In this document: positions 33,238 through 41,787 of the stretch, piece by piece
How positions within the stretch are numbered: position 1 is the first letter of the stretch
Layout of the letters: every line of letters begins with the position of its first letter
Assembly: GCF_001039005.1 (NCBI RefSeq)
Contig: NZ_LDWR01000018.1
Coordinates: 62,001 to 126,000, forward strand
Direction of reading: 5' to 3'
Length of the DNA stretch: 64,000 nt
From: Burkholderia cepacia
Lineage (GTDB): Bacteria > Pseudomonadota > Gammaproteobacteria > Burkholderiales > Burkholderiaceae
Made by a program: the position numbers and the translations under genes
Notes under the pieces: generated by a model
Seen by the model: only the letters and a program-made list of their open reading frames with translations
Told to the model about the DNA's origin: nothing
Databases searched by the model: none

Positions 33238-34884
33238 ATGTCCACGCCATCCAACGTTTCTCCACCGATCGCCGCCGAACGCAGCGCCGTCCTCGACGAA
33301 GCCCATCTGGGCGACATCCGCGGTGCGCTCGGTACGATCGCACGTCACGACACCGGTGCACGCGGTACGTGGTGGGCGCGCCTGCGCACGCTGCTCGCGA
33401 TCATCGGCCCCGGCCTGATCGTGATGGTCGGCGATAACGACGCCGGCGCATTCGGCACCTATACGCAGGCCGGCCAGAACTACGGCACGACGCTGCTGTG
33501 GACGCTGCTGCTGCTCGTGCCGGTGCTGTATGTGAACCAGGAAATGGTGCTGCGCCTCGGCGCGGTCACGGGCGTCGGCCATGCACGCCTGATCTTCGAG
33601 CGCTTCGGCAAGTTCTGGGGTGCGTTCAGCGTGATCGACTTGTTCCTGCTCAATGCGTTGACCATCGTTACCGAGTTCATCGGCATCACGTTCGTGCTGG
33701 ATTTCTTCGGGCTGCCGAAGGTGGCCGGCGTGTGCGTGGCCGCCGCGTTGACGATGGCCGCGGTGAGTACCGGGGATTTCAGGCGCTTCGAGCGGTTCGC
33801 GATCGGGCTGTGCCTGCTGAGCCTGCTGCTCGTGCCGGTGCTCGTGTCGATCCATCCGCCGGTTGCACAGATGACGCGCGACTTCTTCGTGCCGAACTGG
33901 CCCGCGCACGCCAAGCTGTCGGACGTGATGCTGCTCGTGATCGGTATCGTCGGCACGACCGTTGCGCCATGGCAGTTGTTCTTCCAGCAGAGCTACGTGA
34001 TCGACAAGCGCATCACGCCGCGCTTCATGAAGTATGAGAAGGCCGACCTGTGGATCGGTATCGCCTTCGTGCTGGTGGGTGCGGTCGCGATGATCGCGTT
34101 CTCGGCCCAGCTGTTCGCGGGTCACCCGGAATTCGGCAACTTTACCGATGCCGGCGGCGTGATCGCAGGGCTCGAGAAATATGCGGGCCGCACGAGCGCG
34201 ACGCTGTTCGCGGTGGCGCTGCTCGACGCGTGCATCATCGGTGCCGCGGCCGTGTCGCTGTCGACCGCCTATGCGATCGGCGACGTGTTCAAGATCCGTC
34301 ACTCGCTGCACCGTAACGTGTCGGATGCGAAGGGCTTCTATCTCGTCTACTTCGGCATCGTCGCGGCCGCCGCGGCGCTGGTGCTGATCCCGGGCAGCCC
34401 GCTCGGCCTGCTGACGGAAGCCGTGCAGACGCTCGCGGGCGTGCTGCTGCCGAGCGCGACCGTGTTCCTGCTGCTGCTCTGCAACGACCGGCAGGTGCTC
34501 GGCCCGTGGATCAACTCGACGAAGCTCAACGTGTTTACGGGCGCGGTGATCTGGGTGCTCGTGATGCTGTCGATCATCCTGACGGCCTCGGTGATGTATC
34601 CGGACATCAGCGGCGAAGCGATCCTCGACGTGCTGGTGGGCGGCAGCGTGTTCGCGATCGTCGGTTATCTCGCGACGGTGCTGATCCGCCGCTACAAGCG
34701 CGTCGTCGAACCGGGCGTGGACCGCTCGCAGCGCGACACGTGGCGGATGCCGCCGCTCGAGACGCTCGAGCCGCAGAAGATGACGCTGACGACGCGCGTG
34801 TGGATGACCGTGCTGCGCGGTTATCTCGTGATCGCGGTCGGTCTCGTGATCGTGAAGGTCGTGCAGATGACGCTGATGAAGTAA
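33238..34884 (+). CDS. NRAMP-family metal transporter with altered metal site
   Basis: A 548-residue membrane protein with about 11-12 hydrophobic segments and a cytoplasmic N-terminal extension of about 50 residues. The fold is NRAMP (GPGLIVMVGDNDAGAFGTYTQ in TM1, and GTTVAPWQLFFQQSYV in TM6). The canonical TM1 motif DPGN reads DAGA here (68-71), so the metal-binding Asn is lost, and the TM6 MPH reads APW (243-245), so Met and His are lost. Substrate is thus uncertain: Mn(II)/Fe(II) is the family norm, but NRAMP-related Mg(II) transporters with altered sites are known. Confidence 0.88.
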   Translation: MSTPSNVSPPIAAERSAVLDEAHLGDIRGALGTIARHDTGARGTWWARLRTLLAIIGPGLIVMVGDNDAGAFGTYTQAGQNYGTTLLWTLLLLVPVLYVNQEMVLRLGAVTGVGHARLIFERFGKFWGAFSVIDLFLLNALTIVTEFIGITFVLDFFGLPKVAGVCVAAALTMAAVSTGDFRRFERFAIGLCLLSLLLVPVLVSIHPPVAQMTRDFFVPNWPAHAKLSDVMLLVIGIVGTTVAPWQLFFQQSYVIDKRITPRFMKYEKADLWIGIAFVLVGAVAMIAFSAQLFAGHPEFGNFTDAGGVIAGLEKYAGRTSATLFAVALLDACIIGAAAVSLSTAYAIGDVFKIRHSLHRNVSDAKGFYLVYFGIVAAAAALVLIPGSPLGLLTEAVQTLAGVLLPSATVFLLLLCNDRQVLGPWINSTKLNVFTGAVIWVLVMLSIILTASVMYPDISGEAILDVLVGGSVFAIVGYLATVLIRRYKRVVEPGVDRSQRDTWRMPPLETLEPQKMTLTTRVWMTVLRGYLVIAVGLVIVKVVQMTLMK

Positions 34885-34936
34885 CGCAGGACGTTGTCCA
34901 GGAAGCGGCGCCGGACCCGGCACCGCGCCGCAACCC

Positions 34937-34970
34937 GCACATGCCGGCCGTGAGGCCGGCATGTGCGTTT
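34937..34970 (+). terminator. Intrinsic terminator after the NRAMP gene
   Basis: A perfect 13-bp stem (GCACATGCCGGCC at 34937-34949 and its complement at 34954-34966) with a GTGA loop, followed by GTTT. It lies 53 bp after the transporter stop. Confidence 0.75.
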
Positions 34971-35003
34971 ACGCGTGCGCTTTTCGCATGCGCCGTGCGG
35001 CGG

Positions 35004-35909
35004 TCAGATCAGTTCGAGCTTCGACGTCAGGTACGTGAGCTGGATCCGGTTCGCGACGCCGAAGCGCTTGCGCAGCTTGCGCAGGTGATAGTCGACGTTG
35101 TGCGCGCTGGTGTCGAGGCGCCGGCCGATTTCCTTGTCGGACGCACCTTCGGCGATGCCGAGCAGCAGTTCCTGCTCGAACGGCGTGAGCCCGTTGACCG
35201 TGCGCTCGCGCGACGTCGAGATCAGTTGCGGCGACGCGAACTTGTGCACCGACAACCCGATCGACAGCGCCTGCTCGATCGTCGCCGGCGTGATCCATTC
35301 GCGCGTGCGGCGCGGCGCGGTGAAGCTCATGAACGCGTGCAGCCGCGTGCCGGGCACGGCCATCGAATACATGATGCCGCTGCACATCCCGTCGTCCTGC
35401 ATCGTCTGCAGGAAACCCTCGAGCGCGGCCGGCGTCACGCGCGGGGCGTCGTCGCGCTCGCGATGCTCGCGGCGCAACTGCTGCAGGTCCCACACGATCG
35501 GCATGTTGCATACGCGTGCGCCGAGCGTGCGCGGATCGACGTCGTGATGATTGTGGCGCACGTAGTCGCCGCGATAGGTGGCCGGCGTGAACGCTTCGTG
35601 CAGGTAGAGACTCTCGACCCGCTCGCGCGCGAATTCGAGCGCGAAATACGCGAACGTCGAAAAGCCCGTCAGATGCAGCAGGCTCGTGACGATCCGGTTG
35701 CGCTCGGCCGTGCTCTGCGCGAGCGCGAGCGTATCGGCGACGCCGAGCTTCGGCGCGTGCGGTTGCGCGATATCGCCGCGCTTCACGTCGTCGCACCAGA
35801 CGACCTGCACGCTACGCTCCCGCAGCGCGTCCGCGCAGGTGTTCAACCCGCGCGGCGGGCGGGGAAAAATTGGGGCGACCGCTTCTTCATGCAATGCAAT
35901 ATCGGACAT
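35004..35909 (-). CDS. LuxR-family regulator with autoinducer-binding-like domain
   Basis: From ATG 35909 the protein has 301 residues: an N-terminal autoinducer-binding-type domain and a C-terminal LuxR helix-turn-helix (GIAEGASDKEIGRRLDTSAH region, residues about 235-290). No luxI synthase is near, so it would be a solo. It is divergent from a second LuxR gene and flanks the type III secretion operon, suggesting it regulates that system. The start could be further upstream at MRVDSEGW (35936). Confidence 0.88.
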   Translation of the reverse strand: MSDIALHEEAVAPIFPRPPRGLNTCADALRERSVQVVWCDDVKRGDIAQPHAPKLGVADTLALAQSTAERNRIVTSLLHLTGFSTFAYFALEFARERVESLYLHEAFTPATYRGDYVRHNHHDVDPRTLGARVCNMPIVWDLQQLRREHRERDDAPRVTPAALEGFLQTMQDDGMCSGIMYSMAVPGTRLHAFMSFTAPRRTREWITPATIEQALSIGLSVHKFASPQLISTSRERTVNGLTPFEQELLLGIAEGASDKEIGRRLDTSAHNVDYHLRKLRKRFGVANRIQLTYLTSKLELI

Positions 35910-36066
35910 GAGCCATCCCTCGGAATCGACGCGCATCGCCTGGCGGCGGCCGTATCGTGTACGGCATTCGCGGCGGTGCGATCGAGCATCGTTTTGATAT
36001 GCGCCGACCGTCATCCCTGACGAAACGCGGGGGCATTGTACAAAAATGCCCGTGTACGCGTAATAT

Positions 36067-36086
36067 GCCGTAATACTAATTGCGGC
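36067..36086. promoter_or_regulatory. Imperfect dyad between the divergent LuxR genes
   Basis: GCCGTAAT (36067-36074) faces ATTGCGGC (36079-36086) with one mismatch in each arm, total 20 bp, the size of a lux box. It lies in an AT-rich 283-bp intergenic region and may bind one or both LuxR-type proteins. Confidence 0.35.
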
Positions 36087-36192
36087 GAAAGTTTCATATT
36101 CGCACGCATATAACGACGACCAGAAAATCATAAAGAAAAGACCAGATCGTGACGGGGCGCAGTTTCACATATTGGGAAAGGGCGGGCTCCTC

Positions 36193-37026
36193 ATGACACA
36201 TGCTGACGGCGCACCACGCGTCGAATGGTTTTCGCAAGCCGATATAACGGCCGCTGCCGCTTATTCGAATGAATATCAGGCAATCGAGCGTGACGTTTTT
36301 ACCGGCATTCAAATTGCACCCGGTAAAACCGACTTCGCGCCGGTCGATTTCGTGCAATGCCATGCGCGATTGCGGCAAATCGGTTTCAGTACGCTCAGTT
36401 ACGGTGCGTACGAAATGATCGGGCGGCGCATTCTGTGCGCGCATCTGCTGCGCGACCTGGCGCCGGCGACGTTCATGCAGCCGTTTATCGAAGGCATGCT
36501 CTACGAAAGCGACCCGCGCTTCGCGCAGGTGCGGCAGAGCGGTTTTCCGGTCGCGTGGCGGCTCGACGAGATCGAGGCGGCCGCGCAGGGCAGCGGCGAC
36601 CGCAAGGTGCTGGCGCTTGCCGGCCATCTGCGCGCGCACGCGATGAACAGCGGCGTGCTTTTCAGCCTGTCGGCGCCGCGCCTCGACCTGCGCGTCGCGG
36701 TGAACGTGACGTCGGAGACGCACGGCACCGACTGGATCGACGATCGCGTGATCGGAGGCGCGCTGTCGGTGAGCCTCGCCGTGCATCGCGTCGCGCTGCC
36801 GTTCCTCGAGGCGCGCATCGCGCGCATGCGCGGCTTCGCGCTCGGCGACGAGCAGCAGCAGGTGCTCGACCGTCTCGTGCACGGGCTGTCCGACCAGGAG
36901 ATCGCGAGCGCGTTGCGCACGTCGCTGCACAAGGTCGGCCACCACATCCGCTCGCTCGAAAAACTCTTCAACGTGCAGAACCGCGCGCAGCTCGCGTACC
37001 TCGCCGCGCGGCGCCTGCAGCCCTGA
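36193..37026 (+). CDS. Second LuxR-family regulator
   Basis: From ATG 36193 the protein has 277 residues. The C-terminal helix-turn-helix reads LVHGLSDQEIASALRTSLHK, followed by VGHHIRSLEKLFNVQNRAQL. The N-terminal part is autoinducer-domain-like but divergent. It faces the other LuxR gene and precedes sctV by 239 bp. The two regulators probably act together on each other and on the secretion operon; ligand unknown. Confidence 0.87.
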   Translation: MTHADGAPRVEWFSQADITAAAAYSNEYQAIERDVFTGIQIAPGKTDFAPVDFVQCHARLRQIGFSTLSYGAYEMIGRRILCAHLLRDLAPATFMQPFIEGMLYESDPRFAQVRQSGFPVAWRLDEIEAAAQGSGDRKVLALAGHLRAHAMNSGVLFSLSAPRLDLRVAVNVTSETHGTDWIDDRVIGGALSVSLAVHRVALPFLEARIARMRGFALGDEQQQVLDRLVHGLSDQEIASALRTSLHKVGHHIRSLEKLFNVQNRAQLAYLAARRLQP

Positions 37027-37069
37027 CCTGACGCGCGCGTCGGCGGGCCACAGCAGGATGGAAGCGGTT

Positions 37070-37099
37070 CCGGCGGCGCGTGCCCGCAAGCGCCGCCGG
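37070..37099 (+). terminator. Possible terminator after the second LuxR gene
   Basis: CCGGCGGCGC (37070-37079) pairs exactly with GCGCCGCCGG (37090-37099), followed by GTTTCG. It lies 44 bp after the LuxR stop and before sctV. No clear T-run, so it is tentative. Confidence 0.4.
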
Positions 37100-37265
37100 G
37101 TTTCGTAGTCCGATCCGAGCGCCGCCGGGAAACGCGCTTTCACGCTACGAGGCGCATCCCTTTTTCCATCGATCCGCGTCGCTACACTCGTCCCATTCAA
37201 CGGTCCGCGCAGCATGGGGGAGGATTGCCCGTGCCAGCCGGTAATAACGACAGGACAACGGCACG

Positions 37266-39473
37266 ATGGCAGAACCGAAGGCGCTCCCCCGCGACTGGCA
37301 GCGGTTGTTTTCCGCTGGCCGCGGCGTGTCCGGACGGCGTCTCGGGGGCGCGTCGCCGCGCGCCGACCTGTTCCTCGCGACGTTCATCGTCGCGGTCGTC
37401 GCGCTGTTCATCCTGCCGTTGCCGCAGGCCGCGCTCGACGGGATGATTTCGCTGAATCTTGCCGTGAGCGTCGTGTTGCTGACGGTGTCGACCTACGTGC
37501 CGTCGGCGGTCAGCTTCTCGTCGTTTCCCGCGCTGCTGCTGTTCACGACGCTGTTCCGGCTCGCGCTGAACATCGCGTCGTGCAAGCTGATCCTGCTGCA
37601 CGCGAACGCGGGCCACGTGATCGACGCGTTCGGGCGGCTCGTCGTCGGCAACAACGTCGTGGTGGGCGGCGTGGTGTTCCTCGTGATCGCCGTCGTGCAG
37701 TTCATCGTGATCGCGAAGGGTTCGGAGCGGGTGGCCGAAGTCGGCGCGCGCTTCTCGCTCGACGCGATGCCGGGCAAGCAGATGAGCATCGACGCGGACC
37801 TGCGCGCGGGCATCATCAACGCCGACGAAGCGCGTGAGCGCCGCGAGAAGCTCGAACAGGAATCGCAGATGCACGGCGCGATGGACGGCGCGATGAAGTT
37901 CGTGAAGGGCGACGCAATTGCGGGGCTCGTGATCGCGTTCATCAACATCGTCGCCGGGATCGCGGTCGGCACGCTGATGCACGGGATGGATATCGGCGAG
38001 GCGCTGCAGCGTTACGCGATCCTGACGGTCGGCGACGGGATGGCGTCGCAGATCCCGTCGCTGCTCGTGTCGATCGCGGCCGGCATCGTGACGACGCGCG
38101 TCGCGACGCGCGATGCGCGGCAGCGCCAGCTTGGCGAGCAGCTCGGCGAGCAACTGGGTGCGCATCCGCGCGCGCTGCTGATCGCGGCGTTCGTGCTGAC
38201 CGGTTTTCTCGTCGTGCCCGGCTTTCCGAAATGGTCGTTCGCGCTGATCGCGTTCGGCCTCGGCGCGTTCGCGATTTCGCAGCTCAAGCGCAAGACGACC
38301 GCGCCGATCTTCAACCTGATTCATGTCGCGGGGCGTGTCGGCTCGGCCGACGACGGCCAGCCCGCGAAGGTGTCGCACGCGGCGGGCGTCACGTCGCTGA
38401 TCGCGGTGTCGCTGTCCGACGACCTGCGCACGAGCCTGAACCTTGCGCAACTGCAAGCCGCGCTGTCGAGCGCGAAAGCGCGCGTCGACGCGGATATCGG
38501 CACGGTGTTTCCGCGCATCACATTGAACGACGACGAAGGCGCCACGGCCGGCACGTACCGGATCTACCTGCAGGACGTGCTCGCCGCGCACGGCGCGCTG
38601 AAACCGGGCTGGCTGCTGTGGGACGGCGTCGCGCCGCTGCCCGAACGCGCGGAGCGCCAGCCGGCCGAAGCGTTCGGCCCGTTCGCGACCGCGCTGTGGA
38701 TCAAGCCCGACGGCGCCGCGCCGGACGGCAAGTGGCTGTCGAGCGAAAGCGCGCTCGCCGCGCACGTCGAGCAGATCGTGCGCCAGCATGCGGACGAGCT
38801 GCTGGGCATCCAGGAGACGCAGGCGCTCGTGCATCTGGTGCGCCGCGAGCACCCGGAACTCGTGGGCGAGCTGACGCGGCTCGTGCCGCTGCAGCGCGTG
38901 ACCGAGGTGCTGCGCCGGTTGCTGGCCGAACAGGTGCCGATCCGCAACCTGCGGGTGATCTTCGAGAGCCTGATCACGTGGGCGCCGAACGAACCCGACG
39001 ACGTGATCGCACTGGTCGAGCTCGTGCGCGTCGACCTGCGCCGGATGATCACCGATCGCCATGCGGGCACGACGCGCCAGCTGCGGGTCGTGCTGTTCGA
39101 GCAGAACCTGCAGGAGCGGATCGAGAGCGCGGTGATGCGCACCAAGCAGGGCAATTTCCTCGCGCTGTCGAGCGCGGTCAAGCAGGACATCGGCGACCAG
39201 GTGCGCGCGATCGTGCAGGCCGCGCAGGCGGCCGGCCCCGGCGGCCACGGCAATACGCACGGCGCCGCGCGGCTCGCGGTGATGGTCGCGCTCGGCGCGC
39301 GTCGCTACGTGAAGACGATCCTGCAGCCGGTGCTGCCCGAACTCGCGGTGCTGTCGTATCAGGAGGTCGAGGAGGACGTGCAGCTGCACACGGTCGGCTG
39401 GGTGAAGAACCCGCCGGACGACGGCTCGGTCGGCGCGGGCGCTGGCGTGCGCGCGCCGGGAGCCGTGTTATGA
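37266..39473 (+). CDS. sctV: Type III secretion export gate protein SctV
   Basis: A 735-residue FHIPEP-family protein. The N-terminal half has about eight hydrophobic segments and the conserved FRLALNIASCKLIL and GDAIAGLVIAFINIVAG parts; the C-terminal half is the cytosolic ring domain (about residues 360-735). It forms a nonameric ring in the inner membrane that receives substrates from the ATPase complex. It is the first gene of a forward operon, and its stop overlaps the sctS start (TTATGA). A LuxR pair lies upstream. Confidence 0.95.
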   Translation: MAEPKALPRDWQRLFSAGRGVSGRRLGGASPRADLFLATFIVAVVALFILPLPQAALDGMISLNLAVSVVLLTVSTYVPSAVSFSSFPALLLFTTLFRLALNIASCKLILLHANAGHVIDAFGRLVVGNNVVVGGVVFLVIAVVQFIVIAKGSERVAEVGARFSLDAMPGKQMSIDADLRAGIINADEARERREKLEQESQMHGAMDGAMKFVKGDAIAGLVIAFINIVAGIAVGTLMHGMDIGEALQRYAILTVGDGMASQIPSLLVSIAAGIVTTRVATRDARQRQLGEQLGEQLGAHPRALLIAAFVLTGFLVVPGFPKWSFALIAFGLGAFAISQLKRKTTAPIFNLIHVAGRVGSADDGQPAKVSHAAGVTSLIAVSLSDDLRTSLNLAQLQAALSSAKARVDADIGTVFPRITLNDDEGATAGTYRIYLQDVLAAHGALKPGWLLWDGVAPLPERAERQPAEAFGPFATALWIKPDGAAPDGKWLSSESALAAHVEQIVRQHADELLGIQETQALVHLVRREHPELVGELTRLVPLQRVTEVLRRLLAEQVPIRNLRVIFESLITWAPNEPDDVIALVELVRVDLRRMITDRHAGTTRQLRVVLFEQNLQERIESAVMRTKQGNFLALSSAVKQDIGDQVRAIVQAAQAAGPGGHGNTHGAARLAVMVALGARRYVKTILQPVLPELAVLSYQEVEEDVQLHTVGWVKNPPDDGSVGAGAGVRAPGAVL

Positions 39474-39748
39474 CGAGCTCGACGATCCTCGACCTGACGC
39501 GCCAGGCGCTGATGCTCGTACTGCTGCTGTCGCTGCCGATCGTGCTGATCGCCACCGTCACGGGCCTTGTCGTCGCGATCCTGCAGGCCGTCACGCAGGT
39601 ACAGGACGCCAACATCGGCATCGCGGTGCGGTTGATCGCCGTGATGGTCGCACTCGTGCTGCTGTCGGGCTGGCTCGGCGGCGAAGTGCTGCGCTTCGCG
39701 CAGCAGGCGCTGGAACGCATGTTCGTTTCTTCCACTGGAGTTTTTTGA
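39470..39748 (+). CDS. sctS: Type III secretion export protein SctS
   Basis: A 92-residue protein with two hydrophobic helices (LMLVLLLSLPIVLIATVTGL and LIAVMVALVLLSGWLGGEVL) separated by QAVTQVQD, the usual SctS/FliQ layout. It is part of the SctR5S4T1 export gate core. It overlaps sctV and its stop shares one base with the sctC start, typical translational coupling. Confidence 0.95.
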   Translation: MTSSTILDLTRQALMLVLLLSLPIVLIATVTGLVVAILQAVTQVQDANIGIAVRLIAVMVALVLLSGWLGGEVLRFAQQALERMFVSSTGVF

Positions 39749-41787
39749 TGCATCGACGCGTCGCCCCGATCCGGTTTCAACCGCGCAGCCTGCAACGGGC
39801 CGCGCTCGCCATGTGCGCGACCGCGCTGCTCACGGCGTCGCTGTGCATGGTGCCCGCGCACACGGCCCGCGCCGCGGACCTGCGCTGGCGCAACAAGCCG
39901 TTCACGATCGTCGCGAACGGCAAGAAGATCGGCGACTTCATCCGCGAGCTCGCGTCGTCGCAGGGTGTGACGGCGGTGGTCGACCCGAAGGTCGACGGCG
40001 TGATCAGCGGCCGCTTCTCGGGCACGCCGCAGGAGACGCTCGAAACGATCTGCGCGACCTACGGGCTCACGTGGTACTACGACGGCTCGTTCCTCTACGT
40101 CGATCCGGCCGACCAGTCGCAGACGCAGATGATCCCGATCCCGCCGAATGCGGCCGGCGAAATCGGCCGCGCGCTGCAGGCGATGCAGATTCCGGACAAG
40201 CGCTACACGCTGGTGATCAACGACCGTTCGAACAGCGTGTACGTGGCCGGCCCGCGCCGCTACGTCGAACTCGTGCGGCAGGCGGTCGGCTCGGTCGGCG
40301 ATCCGTCGGCGAACGGCGCGCACGCGGACATCCGCGCGTTCCGGTTGAGGTACGGCTGGGCGTCGGATTTCACGATCAACCGCTCGGGCAAGGAAGTGAC
40401 GGTGCCGGGCGTCGCGACGATCCTGAGCCGGCTGTTCGGCAAGGGCGGCGGCACGAACGCGCTGCCGTCGAGCACGCCGCTCGGGCAGGCCGCGCGCCAG
40501 GTGAAGCTCGGCTCGGGGCTGACGATCGCGGTGCCGCGCCTCGACTTCCCCGACATCTCCAGCGGCCCGCGTGCGGGCGGTTATAGCGGCGACAGCAGCG
40601 CGGTCGGCGGGATCTCGCCGTTCGCGAACGCCGGCGGCGGCGACGCGCTGCCGCAGATCGTCGCCGATCCGGCGATCAACGCGGTGATCGTGCGCGACCT
40701 GCCGGAGAACATGTACCGCTACCAGTCGCTGATCAACCAGCTCGACGAGCGGCCGCGCATCGTCGAGATCAACGTGACGATCATCGACATCAACGAGGAT
40801 TCGCTCGACAGCCTCGGGATCGACTGGCGCCTGCACACGACGCACGGCGACGTGCAGATCGGCAACGGCGCGAATCCACTGAACGGCAACACGCAGTACA
40901 ACGGCTCGGGCAATCCGCCGCTGACGTTCGGCGTCGGCACGTCGGAAACCGGGCAGACGGGCACCTTCCTGCCGACCGGCATCGCGCTGACCGCGTCGAT
41001 CGGCGGCTCGCTGCGCAACTACCTGCTCACGCGCGTGAATGCGCTCGCGCAGAAGGGGCAGGCGCAGTTGCGGTCGAAACCGAAGGTGCTCGCGCTCGAC
41101 AACACCGAGGCGATCCTCGAGAACCTCACGCAGTTCTACGTGCAGGTGCAGGGCTACCAGGATTCGTCGCTGTACAGCGTGACGACCGGCACGAGCATCA
41201 AGGTGACGCCGATGATCGTCGACGAGGCGATCCGCAACGCGGCTGCCGTATCCGGCAACCCGCAAAGCGTGATGATGTCGATCGACATCCAGGACGGCAA
41301 CGTCGTGCAGGGCCAGGCCGTGTCGAACATCCCGGTGATCCAGCAGCGCAACATCGTCACGAAGTCGATGATCGACGAAGGCAAGAGCCTGCTGATCGCG
41401 GGGTTCAACGACGACGAGGTGAAGCTGAACAAGAGCGGCGTGCCCTGGCTGTCCGACATTCCGCTGATCGGCAACCTGTTCAAGTACACCGACAAGTCGG
41501 GCAACCACATGGAGCGGTTCTACCTGCTGACGCCGCGCGTGGTGACGAGCGCGTCGATGTATGCGCCGGACGGCTCGCCCGTGAACCCGGGCGCCGACGG
41601 GCCGGCCAATCCGGAAGGCGTGTCGATGTATCGCCCGCCGGACAACGACGTCGTGGTGCCGCTGACGCCGAAGCCGCTGCCCGGCACGAAGTTCGGTCCG
41701 CCCGCATTGCCGCCGCCGAAGGATACGGCGGCGCAGCCGGCGACGACGACCGCAGGAGCCACCACCCATGTCGACGACCATCATTGA
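39748..41787 (+). CDS. sctC: Type III secretion outer-membrane secretin SctC
   Basis: A 679-residue secretin with signal peptide (about 43 residues, ending TARAAD), N0/N1/N3 periplasmic modules and a secretin beta-barrel domain (about residues 330-610, including LRSKPKVLALDNTEA and IAGFNDDEVK). It forms the outer-membrane ring. The C-terminal tail is rich in Pro/Ala and ends HVDDHH. The start at 39748 uses the overlap with the sctS stop. Confidence 0.95.
   Translation: MHRRVAPIRFQPRSLQRAALAMCATALLTASLCMVPAHTARAADLRWRNKPFTIVANGKKIGDFIRELASSQGVTAVVDPKVDGVISGRFSGTPQETLETICATYGLTWYYDGSFLYVDPADQSQTQMIPIPPNAAGEIGRALQAMQIPDKRYTLVINDRSNSVYVAGPRRYVELVRQAVGSVGDPSANGAHADIRAFRLRYGWASDFTINRSGKEVTVPGVATILSRLFGKGGGTNALPSSTPLGQAARQVKLGSGLTIAVPRLDFPDISSGPRAGGYSGDSSAVGGISPFANAGGGDALPQIVADPAINAVIVRDLPENMYRYQSLINQLDERPRIVEINVTIIDINEDSLDSLGIDWRLHTTHGDVQIGNGANPLNGNTQYNGSGNPPLTFGVGTSETGQTGTFLPTGIALTASIGGSLRNYLLTRVNALAQKGQAQLRSKPKVLALDNTEAILENLTQFYVQVQGYQDSSLYSVTTGTSIKVTPMIVDEAIRNAAAVSGNPQSVMMSIDIQDGNVVQGQAVSNIPVIQQRNIVTKSMIDEGKSLLIAGFNDDEVKLNKSGVPWLSDIPLIGNLFKYTDKSGNHMERFYLLTPRVVTSASMYAPDGSPVNPGADGPANPEGVSMYRPPDNDVVVPLTPKPLPGTKFGPPALPPPKDTAAQPATTTAGATTHVDDHH

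Noticed and set aside
37027..37265. Search for a plant-inducible (TTCGC-N15-TTCGC) or hrpII box before sctV
   Set aside because: No convincing match with correct spacing was found by eye.
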